Shown: piece by piece, positions 56,578-64,000 of the stretch
Layout: every line of letters begins with the position of its first letter
How positions within the stretch are numbered: the stretch's first letter is position 1
DNA from: Hyaloperonospora brassicae
Lineage: Eukaryota > Oomycota > Peronosporomycetes > Peronosporales > Peronosporaceae
Direction: 5' to 3'
NCBI GenBank assembly: GCA_947650285.1
Contig: CANTFL010000138.1
Location: forward strand, 62,001-126,000
Length of the DNA: 64,000 nt
Notes under the pieces: generated by a model
Seen by the model: the letters and a program-made list of their open reading frames with translations, nothing else
Told to the model about the DNA's origin: nothing
Database searches by the model: none
Translations under genes and position numbers: made by a program

Positions 56578-58430
56578 TTCGACGATGTGTTCGTCCATAG
56601 CCGAGTTATGGACGGAAAGACGGACGTTGAAGTTCTCAGAACTCACGTTCGTCAGGTTCTTCAACTTATGCGCAAGCATAAGTTGTACGCCAACCTCAAG
56701 AAGTGCATATTTGCGGCAAGCGAAATACCACTTCTTGGGTGCATCGTGGGTAAACACGGCGTACGCCCTGATCCCGAAAAGATCAAGGCGATCACCGACT
56801 GGCCAGTGCCAGTCGATGTTAAGGGACTAAGGAAGTTCCTTGGTCTTGCGGCGTACTTAAACAAGTACTCGCGCAACTACGCCGAGATGACTGTTCATCT
56901 TTCTTGCTTGCTCAAGAAAAATGTCAAGTGGTCATGGAACGCTGAGTGCCAGCGTTCCTTTGAAGGTATCAAGCGGAGCTTGATGCAATCGCCGATCTTG
57001 GCGATTGCAGATCAGGACAGACCATTTCATGTGGTCTGTGACGCCAGCGATTTCGCAATCGGCTGTTCGTTAATGCAGTTCGATGCAGATGGCGCGGAGC
57101 GCGTCATCTGTTATCAGTCGCTTCAGCTGCAAGCAGCTATGCGTAATTACCCAGTGCATGACAAGGAACTCCTTGCCATGAAATACGCACTGGCTAAGTT
57201 TCGCGTCTATCTCTTGGGAGATAGACCGTTTGTTGTCTACACGGACCATGCGTCATTACGCAAGGCCGTAAACAGCCCACACCTCTCGCAAAGAATGGCG
57301 AGGTGGCTGTCTTTCTTCGCGGAGTATAACTTCTCCGTGGAGTATAAACCGGGACTACTCAATGTCGTCGCGGATGCTCTTTCGCGCCGGCCCGATTTCG
57401 AGCCGGACGCACAATCCAAGAGTGAGGATAAGCCCACTGTTGCGACACTGTCAGTCAGTGTCCCGTCGTCAAGTTTACTTGACGACGTACGAAAGGCATA
57501 CGCGGAAGATAAGGATCTTCTGCGATTGATGGATCATCTGGTAAATCCATCCAGTAAATCCATGAGGGATTTACCGGCTTTGTACCGATCCTCATCGGAT
57601 CGGTATAGTACACGCAACGGATTGCTGTACTATACAGCCGTTGCCGACGACACGCCTCGTGTCGTCGTACCCGCTCATCATGATTTGCGGTTGCGCATCA
57701 TGTACGAGTGTCACGATGCCCCAACAAGCGGCCATCGTGGAAGGGAAAAGACTTACCTCACGGTAAGTCGTGACTTTTACTGGCCCCGCCAGTATCAGTT
57801 TGTTCGCAAGTACATACGTGCTTGCGAAGTTTGTCAACGGGTGAAGCCTAGTCCTTCATCCCGTGCGCCATTGCAGCCTCTGCCTGTTCCGACAGAGTGC
57901 TGGCAGTCCGTTTCAATGGACTTCGTCTTCGGGTTTCCCGAAATCGCTCACAAGAATAATGGTATTCTTGTGTTTGTAGACCGATTCAGCAAGATGGTCC
58001 ATCTTGCTGCAGTCCCCGAGTCAATCAAGGCTCAAGGTTGTGCTCGTGTCTTTCTAGACACGGTCTTTAGACTCCACGGGTTACCCCGTGAACTCGTATC
58101 CGACCGTGACCCTCGGTTCACGGCGGACTTTTGGCAAACCGTGTTCCATACTCTCGGAACACGATCGAAGATGTCCACTTCTGACCATCCAGAAACAGAT
58201 GGTCAGACGGAACGTGCGAACCGTGTCCTCGAAGAGATTCTTCGAGGATATGTCCACTCGTTTCCGAGTTGGAGCGAATTCCTACCCATGGTGGAATTCG
58301 CCATCAATAATTCGGTGCATGCTTCAACACAGCACACACCGTTTTACGTGAATGGCCTACGCCATCCACGAGTGCCCACCCTTATAGAGTGTAACTCTTG
58401 GATAAGGGGGGAGGGACTCGCTCGAGCAAA
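56578..58430 (+). pseudogene. Pol part 2: RT C-terminal half, RNase H, integrase core
   Basis: Starts with FDDVFVHSRV (RT catalytic aspartates), then LYANLKKCIF and the connection. The RNase H is FHVVCDASDFAIG, VHDKELLAMKYAL, VYTDHASL and VVADALSRRP. The integrase has a zinc finger (H..H..CEVCQRVKPSPSSRAPLQ) and a DDE core: SMDFVFGFP, LVSDRDPRFTADFW, HPETDGQTERANRVLEEILR. The frame breaks at a G6 run (58406-58411) or the A5 run a little downstream; the continuation is in another frame from about 58398. Function by family: cDNA synthesis and integration; inactive here because of the breaks. Confidence 0.88.
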
Positions 58431-59630
58431 AACCGTTTTGGCTCTTGCTCATCACGTGTCGACGCAAACGTCGTCACGTATGATGCCGATGTCGATCAAG
58501 TCGACATCGATGAAGAAGATCATCTCAATAATAGCGATGACGCTATTATTGACTCGGATGATGATGACGATGCCGGTATATTCAGCATCGCCAACGATTA
58601 TGTCAGCGAGGAAGAAGACAACCTCGCTGAAGAAGAGAGCAATCTCTTAGCAGTGCGCACGAAGCGCACTGACAGACAAAACAAAGAGTCAGCAGAGAAC
58701 TTCCTGCTGACTCGAGAAGCGGTAGTCCGTTTCGTTCAGGACTCCATCGCAAATGCGGTGGACCGTCAGAAACGGAACGCAGACAAGAATGGAAGAGCAA
58801 ATGTTCTTTCATTTAAGGTTAACGACCTAGTACTACTGTCAGCGGTAAACCTACCTGGACATGCAGTCACTAGTGTCGGCAGTAGCAAACTACTGCAGAA
58901 ATACATTGAGCCATTTCGAGTGTTGCATCGCAAGGGCAATGCATACACAGTCGAATTGCCACGTAGGATGCGCACGCATCCTACGTTTTACGTGGGGAGG
59001 CTTAGGTCGTACTGTCAGTACGAGCCTTCTTCTTCCGATGAAGATAGCCCCCACGTTCAAGAACATCCATCAAGTTCTTGCGTTCGCGCTCCAGACGATC
59101 CGTCTGGTCGCGCAGATATGATACCTCGGTATTCAACCGAGATATCTCCCCGCGAGCTGTCGCCAGCTCGCCGAATAGGGAGCGGACATCCCGCTCGACC
59201 TGAAGCTGCGCCGTGGCATAATCGGCGCGATCCCTCGCCCGATCAGCCTCGTGACCCTTGCGGTTCTTCCGCACGGTATCGGTCAAAGCGTAGTGCCGAT
59301 CGCGCTCGTGCTTCAAGTCATCGCGCAATTCATCGATTGCGCGATCCATCTCGTAAGGGTCGAGATGGTGAACAGAATCATCTGGAGGAGGTCTTTCCTC
59401 CTCCACCACATCCTTTGGTGGATGCTCACGGTGATCAACGCTTTCTAGTGGAGCGTATCTTGAATCACCGTGACGATTCAGGATCAAGGACGAGCTACCT
59501 CGTCCAGTGGCGGGGGTATCCACCCTCTTGGAACAGCTGGGAGCCCCGCTCTCAGCTGTTGATGGATGTTGAAGGTATCGTCCACCAGTATGACGAGACC
59601 CATCCGATGAGTCCTGTGGCCCATCGGTAA
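58398..59630 (+). pseudogene. Pol part 3: integrase tail with chromodomain
   Basis: Continues the integrase after the frameshift. An acidic insert (DDAIIDSDDDDDAG) is followed by an integrase C-terminal segment ([60 protein letters not shown]), then an Arg/Pro/Ser-rich stretch, and a chromodomain [12 protein letters not shown]...[17 protein letters not shown]...[12 protein letters not shown] (about 59440-59620). Chromodomains of chromoviruses bind modified histones and steer integration. The Arg/Ser/Pro-rich stretch (59040-59440) is where the antisense ORF overlaps; its low-complexity composition may reflect dual coding. Confidence 0.85.
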
Positions 59631-60609
59631 ACACGCGCCCTAGGCGCTTGTAGACGGATTGCAAGTTTGCAATCGCGTCACGCATCTCCTCCGAGAGATG
59701 TGCCCTTCCCCAGGGCGAATTTAGGGAGTACACATCCCTATGTGCACGCTGCGAGTTGTCAACACAACTCGCACAAGGGTCTCCCCATGTGAGGCAAGTA
59801 ATGCCTGCCTCACTCGATAAACAATGCAACCGGTACCTAGCACCGGTTGGCGTTCGCCGTTCGAACCTGAGGCGTGTTGCCTCAAGTTTCTTGAGCCACC
59901 CTTCTCGTCCAAAATTCTTTACGTTTTGGACGAACGCGTTCCACGCAGCCAAAAGCGATGTTTTGTCACGCTTTTGGTTGCTGTTGTACCATCGATGTCT
60001 AAGAAAGACATCGAGATAAAAATCTTCTTCAGCGCGAAAGTTCTTCGCGCTGGAACTCAAGCCGTGAAGCTCGGTTGCATCGAATAAGGGTATTCGATGG
60101 TGTTGGCCTGTCTCGTGAGACAGGCTATTGATGAGACGTTCAGGCAAACGCCACGGATCCAACTCATCACGCTTCACAGTGGTACCCTTGTCAGTACCAC
60201 GGCTCCCAGATTGACGACGGCTAGCGCCATCGTCATCACGCTCGTGCGAAGACGCACGAGCCGGCGGTGGTGAAGAATAGAACTCACCACCCTGATCATC
60301 ATCATCATCACTGCCGAACGGACTGTGATGCAAATCACGAGTCCGTTCGTTCGGCAGTGGTCTTGGCGAATACTGAGGCGTCGCCGGTGAGCGAGACGCC
60401 TCTGGAGCATTGCCCGAGTCAGACACGTCTGACTCGCCAGAGTAGATGACCTCTACATCAGGGTCATCGTGCGCACGCGGTGTGATACCGCGTGCACCTG
60501 CAGCACCTGTTGCTGCAGGCGAAGAAGGGGCGGTAGACGACGAAGCGTCTGCCGCAGAGGCTTGCACAGCACCAGGCTGTGTGGGTCTTGAGTCACCTCG
60601 CATAGACAT
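59002..60609 (-). CDS. Antisense accessory ORF of Gypsy copy B (535 aa)
   Basis: A long uninterrupted frame antisense to pol. It overlaps the chromodomain end of pol by about 630 bp, then fills the space to near the 3' LTR, where no long sense ORF exists. The start shared with copy C is the second Met (ATGCGAGGT at 60603). An N-terminal third that is acidic and Pro/Ser-rich includes [17 protein letters not shown], which fits a SUMO-interacting motif with adjacent acidic/phosphorylatable residues. The conserved-looking middle (about 185-330) has [38 protein letters not shown] and Cys/Trp-containing [15 protein letters not shown]. The C terminus (about 420-525) is a long charged coiled coil ending in a basic HRKKKAR stretch suggestive of nuclear localisation. 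No known family recognised. Intact although sense pol is broken. Confidence 0.7.
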   Translation of the reverse strand: MSMRGDSRPTQPGAVQASAADASSSTAPSSPAATGAAGARGITPRAHDDPDVEVIYSGESDVSDSGNAPEASRSPATPQYSPRPLPNERTRDLHHSPFGSDDDDDQGGEFYSSPPPARASSHERDDDGASRRQSGSRGTDKGTTVKRDELDPWRLPERLINSLSHETGQHHRIPLFDATELHGLSSSAKNFRAEEDFYLDVFLRHRWYNSNQKRDKTSLLAAWNAFVQNVKNFGREGWLKKLEATRLRFERRTPTGARYRLHCLSSEAGITCLTWGDPCASCVDNSQRAHRDVYSLNSPWGRAHLSEEMRDAIANLQSVYKRLGRVFTDGPQDSSDGSRHTGGRYLQHPSTAESGAPSCSKRVDTPATGRGSSSLILNRHGDSRYAPLESVDHREHPPKDVVEEERPPPDDSVHHLDPYEMDRAIDELRDDLKHERDRHYALTDTVRKNRKGHEADRARDRADYATAQLQVERDVRSLFGELATARGEISRLNTEVSYLRDQTDRLERERKNLMDVLERGGYLHRKKKARTDSTT

Positions 60610-60728
60610 GTTAGCTATGCGAGGTCAAGCGTAAAGTGAATGGAACGGACCCAGCAAGTGCTCCCAGTCCCAATGGTGGCCAACGGGTGGCCCCCATGTT
60701 TTCGATAGTCACACGGTGACTATCAGTT

Positions 60729-60740
60729 AGGGGGAGGTGA
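60729..60740 (+). promoter_or_regulatory. Polypurine tract
   Basis: AGGGGGAGGTGA immediately precedes the 3' LTR and is the expected primer for plus-strand DNA synthesis. The same string is found in inverted orientation next to the LTR of copy C. Confidence 0.8.
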
Positions 60741-61131
60741 TGTAACGGGGCAGCCCGTTACATGAAATTGTCACTTTAAGGAAAGTGACAATAAAGAATA
60801 TAAAGATGGATATTCTTTAAAACAATATCACCAAAGTGGTGATATTAAAGGGTCGACCAAAGGGTCTGTTCATTGGTTGATATCGTGATGATATCAAACC
60901 ACCAATCGCCGCAAGACGCGCGCAATGAGTGGTGACGAGACGTCACCATACATGCAGTTATATTAGTATAATTGAATTAAGTCAAACGAAGAGACAGTAG
61001 TTTAAAGACTTAATTTATTAATATAACGGTTCTACTTTTACCCTACCTACGCTTCCTCGCTTGCCACGTGTACGTCCGTCGGGGCACCCAAATCCCTTGC
61101 GTTAAGTTACGCAAGGGTGTGCCCCGTTACA
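60741..61131 (+). repeat. 3' LTR of Gypsy copy B
   Basis: 391 bp, TGTAAC...GTTACA; five substitutions and no indel relative to the 5' LTR by direct comparison. Confidence 0.96.
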
Positions 61132-61136
61132 ACACC
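61132..61136 (+). repeat. Gypsy copy B target-site duplication, right
   Basis: ACACC directly after the 3' LTR, identical to 53143-53147. Confidence 0.9.
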
Positions 61137-61822
61137 CGCACCATCTAAAGACGTCTGCTTGCTCAAAAAGGTAAAACGAGATTGTTCGTGAACAAAGTGT
61201 GGTGATCGGCTCGACTGAGTGATTCTAGAAAAAAAGAAATTGTTTGCACGTTTATCCTTACACGTAGTGTTGAGATCAGATCCGAGTATCGCCACAGCCG
61301 CCGTCTTGTAAGTTACTAACTTTTATCCGAAACTTTGTCCGCATTGAAATTGTGGATTCTTGCAACTCTCTACGCGGGCCAAGTTGCTTGACGCACATCA
61401 AAAGCTTTTACCAAAGTTTGTGCCATATCCATCTTTTAGGAGCTTGTCGGTCCGATTCGCCATTGCAGCATCCGGCCATGCGCAAACCCAGCATCTAAAA
61501 CTTATGTGATCACTTTGCTGGAACAAAAGGGAATAGCTGCTTGTCTGTAAAACTATGGTGACAGGCCAATCTGAATCGTCTCTTCGAGGCGTGTCTCGAC
61601 AATTTTGCAATCAGTACCAGCACTAGTCTTGCATCCGTATCTTGGTCCTATATCATTATCTAATGCTCCGATATTTAAGTGCCGACGTATTTACTTGACT
61701 ACAACAACGTAGCCAGCAATACCAAGCAATTTCAAACGCCAGGACCTCCTTTGTCCGCGTTGCCTTCTGCTCTAAACACGTTAGCAGCATCTGTGTCATT
61801 TCACCTACAGTAACATCCTGTG
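61137..61822. other. Spacer between inverted Gypsy copies B and C
   Basis: 686 bp without hairpin tiling or a supported gene. Pre-insertion host sequence. Confidence 0.65.
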
Positions 61823-62213
61823 TGTAACGGGGCACACCCTTGCGTAACTTAACGCAAGGGTTTTGAGTGCCTGGACGGACGTACACCTGGCAAGCGAGGA
61901 AGCGTAGGTAGGGTAAAAGTAGAACCGTTATATTAATAAATTAAGTCTTTAAACTACTGTCTCTTCGTTTGACTTAATTCAATTATACTAATATAACTGC
62001 ATGTATGGTGACGTCTCGTCACCACTCATTGCGCGCGTCTTGCGGCGATTGGTGGGTTGATATCATCATGATATCAACCAATGAACAGACCCTTTTGTCG
62101 ACCCTTTAATATCACCACTTTGGTGATATTGTTTTAAAGAATATCCATCTTTATATTCTTTATTGTCACTTTCCTTAAAGTGACAATTTCATGTAACGGG
62201 CTGCCCCGTTACA
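61823..62213 (-). repeat. 3' LTR of Gypsy copy C
   Basis: 391 bp, nearly identical to copy B LTRs in reverse complement, with TGTAAC and GTTACA ends. Confidence 0.95.
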
Positions 62214-62350
62214 TCACCTCCCCCTAACTGATAGTCACCGTGTGACTATCGAAAACATGGAGGCCACCCGTTGGCCACCATTGGGACTGGGAGCACTTGT
62301 TGGGTCCGTTCCATTCACTTTCCGCTTGACCTCGCATAGTTAACACGTCT

Positions 62351-63952
62351 ATGCGAGGTGACTCAAGACCCACACAGCCTGGTGCTGTGCAAGCCTCTGC
62401 GGCAGACGCTCCGTCGTCTGCCGCCCCTTCTTCGCCTGCAGCAACAGGTGCTGCAGGTGCACGCGGTATCACACCGCGTGCGCACGATGACCCTGATGTA
62501 GAGGTCATCTACTCTGGCGAGTCAGACGTGTCTGACTCGGGCAATGCTCCAGAGGCGTCTCGCTCACCGGCGACGCCTCAGTATTCGCCAAGACCACTGC
62601 CGAACGAACGGACTCGTGATTTGCATCACAGTCTGTTCGGCAGTGATGATGATGATGATCAGGGTGGTGAGTTCTATTCTTCACCACCGCCGGCTCGTGC
62701 GTCTTCGCAAGAGCGTGATGACGATGGCGCTAGCCGTCGTCAATCTGGGAGCCGTGGTACTGACAAGGGTACCACTGTGAAGCGTAATGAGTTGGATCCG
62801 TGGCGTTTGCCTGAACGTCTCATCAATAGCCTGTCTCACGAGACAGGCCAACACCATCGAATACCCTTATTCGATGCAACCGAGCTTCACGGCTTGAGTT
62901 CCAGCGCGAAGAACTTTCGCGCTGAAGAAGATTTTTATCTCGATGTCTTTCTTAGACATCGATGGTACAACAGCAACCAAAAGCGTGACAAAACATCGCT
63001 TTTGGCTGCGTGGAACGCGTTCGTCCAAAACGTAAAGAATTTTGGACGAGAAGGGTGGCTCAAGAAACTTGAGGCAACACGCCTCAGGTTCGAACGGCGA
63101 ACGCCAACCGGTGCTAGGTACCGGTTGCATTGTTTATCGAGTGAGGCAGGCATTACTTGCCTCACATGGGGAGACCCTTGTGCGAGTTGTGTTGACAACT
63201 CGCAGCGTGCACATAGGGATGTGTACTCCCTAAATTCGCCCTGGGGAAGGGCACATCTCTCGGAGGAGATGCGTGACGCGATTGCAAACTTGCAATCCGT
63301 CTACAAGCGCCTAGGGCGCGTGTTTACCGATGGGCCACAGGACTCATCGGATGGGTCTCGTCATACTGGTGGACGATACCTTCAACATCCATCAACAGCT
63401 GAGAGCGGGGCTCCCAGCTGTTCCAAGAGGGTGGATACCCCCGCCACTGGACGAGGTAGCTCGTCCTTGATCCTGAATCGTCACGGTGATTCAAGATACG
63501 CTCCACTAGAAAGCGTTGATCACCGTGAGCATCCACCAAAGGATGTGGTGGAGGAGGAAAGACCTCCTCCAGATGATTCTGTTCACCATCTCGACCCTTA
63601 CGAGATGGATCGCGCAATCGATGAATTGCGCGATGACTTGAAGCACGAGCGCGATCGGCGCTACGCTTTGACCGATACCGTGCGGAAGAACCGCAAGGGT
63701 CACGAGGCTGATCGGGCGAGGGATCGCGCCGATTATGCCACGGCGCAGCTTCAGGTCGAGCGGGATGTCCGCTCCCTATTCGGCGAGCTGGCGACAGCTC
63801 GCGGGGAGATATCTCGGTTGAATACCGAGGTATCATATCTGCGCGACCAGACGGATCGTCTGGAGCGCGAACGCAAGAACTTGATGGATGTTCTTGAACG
63901 TGGGGGCTATCTTCATCGGAAGAAGAAGGCTCGTACTGACAGTACGACCTAA
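62351..63952 (+). CDS. Antisense accessory ORF of Gypsy copy C (533 aa)
   Basis: Same protein as 59002-60609. I count six amino-acid differences over 533 shared residues and no stop or length change. The start codon (62351) is the ATGCGAGGT shared with copy B; the extra upstream ATG of copy B is ACG here. The features are the same: a SIM-like acidic N-terminal region, a central Trp/Cys-containing region, a C-terminal coiled coil and a basic tail. The N-terminal coding DNA is tiled with hairpins (for example GAGTCAGAC/GTCTGACTC, 62519-62538), so the protein is encoded by the same unusual sequence as the rest of the element. Confidence 0.7.
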   Translation: MRGDSRPTQPGAVQASAADAPSSAAPSSPAATGAAGARGITPRAHDDPDVEVIYSGESDVSDSGNAPEASRSPATPQYSPRPLPNERTRDLHHSLFGSDDDDDQGGEFYSSPPPARASSQERDDDGASRRQSGSRGTDKGTTVKRNELDPWRLPERLINSLSHETGQHHRIPLFDATELHGLSSSAKNFRAEEDFYLDVFLRHRWYNSNQKRDKTSLLAAWNAFVQNVKNFGREGWLKKLEATRLRFERRTPTGARYRLHCLSSEAGITCLTWGDPCASCVDNSQRAHRDVYSLNSPWGRAHLSEEMRDAIANLQSVYKRLGRVFTDGPQDSSDGSRHTGGRYLQHPSTAESGAPSCSKRVDTPATGRGSSSLILNRHGDSRYAPLESVDHREHPPKDVVEEERPPPDDSVHHLDPYEMDRAIDELRDDLKHERDRRYALTDTVRKNRKGHEADRARDRADYATAQLQVERDVRSLFGELATARGEISRLNTEVSYLRDQTDRLERERKNLMDVLERGGYLHRKKKARTDSTT

Positions 63953-64000
63953 GCCTCCCCACGTAAAACGTAGGATGCGTGCGCATCCTACGTGGCAATT
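63324..64000 (-). CDS. Pol C-terminal part with chromodomain, Gypsy copy C (partial)
   Basis: Minus-strand frame entering from the window edge and ending at 63324. It has [17 protein letters not shown], the Arg/Ser-rich linker and the chromodomain [17 protein letters not shown], and I saw no protein difference from copy B over this part. Whether pol is intact upstream is not visible. Confidence 0.85.
   Translation of the reverse strand, partial: LPRRMRTHPTFYVGRLRSYCQYEPSSSDEDSPHVQEHPSSSCVRAPDDPSGRADMIPRYSTEISPRELSPARRIGSGHPARPEAAPWHNRRDPSPDQPRDPCGSSARYRSKRSADRARASSHRAIHRLRDPSRKGRDGEQNHLEEVFPPPPHPLVDAHGDQRFLVERILNHRDDSGSRTSYLVQWRGYPPSWNSWEPRSQLLMDVEGIVHQYDETHPMSPVAHR

Larger units (their letters stand above)
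53148..61131 (+). mobile_element. Complete Ty3/Gypsy chromovirus-type retrotransposon, copy B
   Basis: A 7984-bp element with 391-bp LTRs that differ at five positions, a 5-bp target duplication, a PBS, gag, protease, reverse transcriptase, RNase H, integrase and a C-terminal chromodomain, a polypurine tract and a long antisense ORF next to the 3' LTR. Sense coding is broken by an in-frame stop in gag, a frameshift plus TAA at the RT active site and a frameshift in the integrase tail. Short inverted repeats tile nearly the whole length. Confidence 0.96.
61823..64000 (-). mobile_element. Ty3/Gypsy element copy C, 3' part, truncated by window edge
   Basis: Inverted relative to copy B and collinear with its last 2.2 kb: 3' LTR, polypurine tract, antisense ORF and the chromodomain end of pol. 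It continues beyond the window. Confidence 0.95.

Overview
The window reads as nuclear DNA of an oomycete, probably a Phytophthora or downy-mildew relative. The genes are compact, with few short GT-AG introns of about 70-120 bp. One promoter matches the oomycete Inr+FPR type. There is a candidate RxLR-like secreted effector, and Ty3/Gypsy, L1-like LINE, Tigger-type and SINE-like elements are abundant. No bacterial or organellar genes were seen.

Host genes: a PH-like plus PGAM5-like histidine phosphatase (2565-4011), a two-headed cathepsin-X-like protease (4639-6897), RNA polymerase I second-largest subunit (complement 7912-11576), a secreted RxLR-like effector candidate (complement 13559-14338), a Pellino-type E3 ligase (31643-33418), an AAAP amino-acid transporter (37322-38944) and a PTEN-C2-PH lipid phosphatase (complement 39667-42355). 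They are separated by gene-poor stretches full of mobile DNA.

Mobile DNA: a 9.2-kb LINE (14953-24114, minus) with a 21-bp target-site duplication and an OTU-like protease domain in ORF1. A 5'-truncated copy of its own family is nested in ORF2 with its own 16-bp duplication. A 2.5-kb insertion with an 18-bp duplication (24751-27216) carries sixteen 121-bp tandem repeats. A small LINE relic lies at 28354-28517. A degenerate Tigger/pogo element (34021-36250) has recognisable TIRs and TA duplications. A tRNA-derived SINE-like sequence sits near 49.1 kb.

Three copies of one Ty3/Gypsy family occur: A (1-1253, minus, cut by the window edge), B (53148-61131, complete, with 391-bp LTRs differing at 5 positions and a 5-bp duplication) and C (61823-64000, minus, cut by the edge). 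B and C lie tail to tail. Two features stand out. First, the element is tiled almost end to end, LTRs and coding sequence included, with short inverted repeats (stems mostly 6-13 bp, one about every 25-40 bp). The tiling appears to start and stop at the element boundaries and is not obvious in host genes. Second, a 533-535-codon antisense ORF at the 3' end is intact in both B and C although the sense pol of B is broken. It overlaps the chromodomain coding region and fills the space up to the 3' LTR. Together these are my best candidate for an undescribed system: a hairpin-tiled retrotransposon with an antisense accessory gene. All calls were made by eye; no searches were run.
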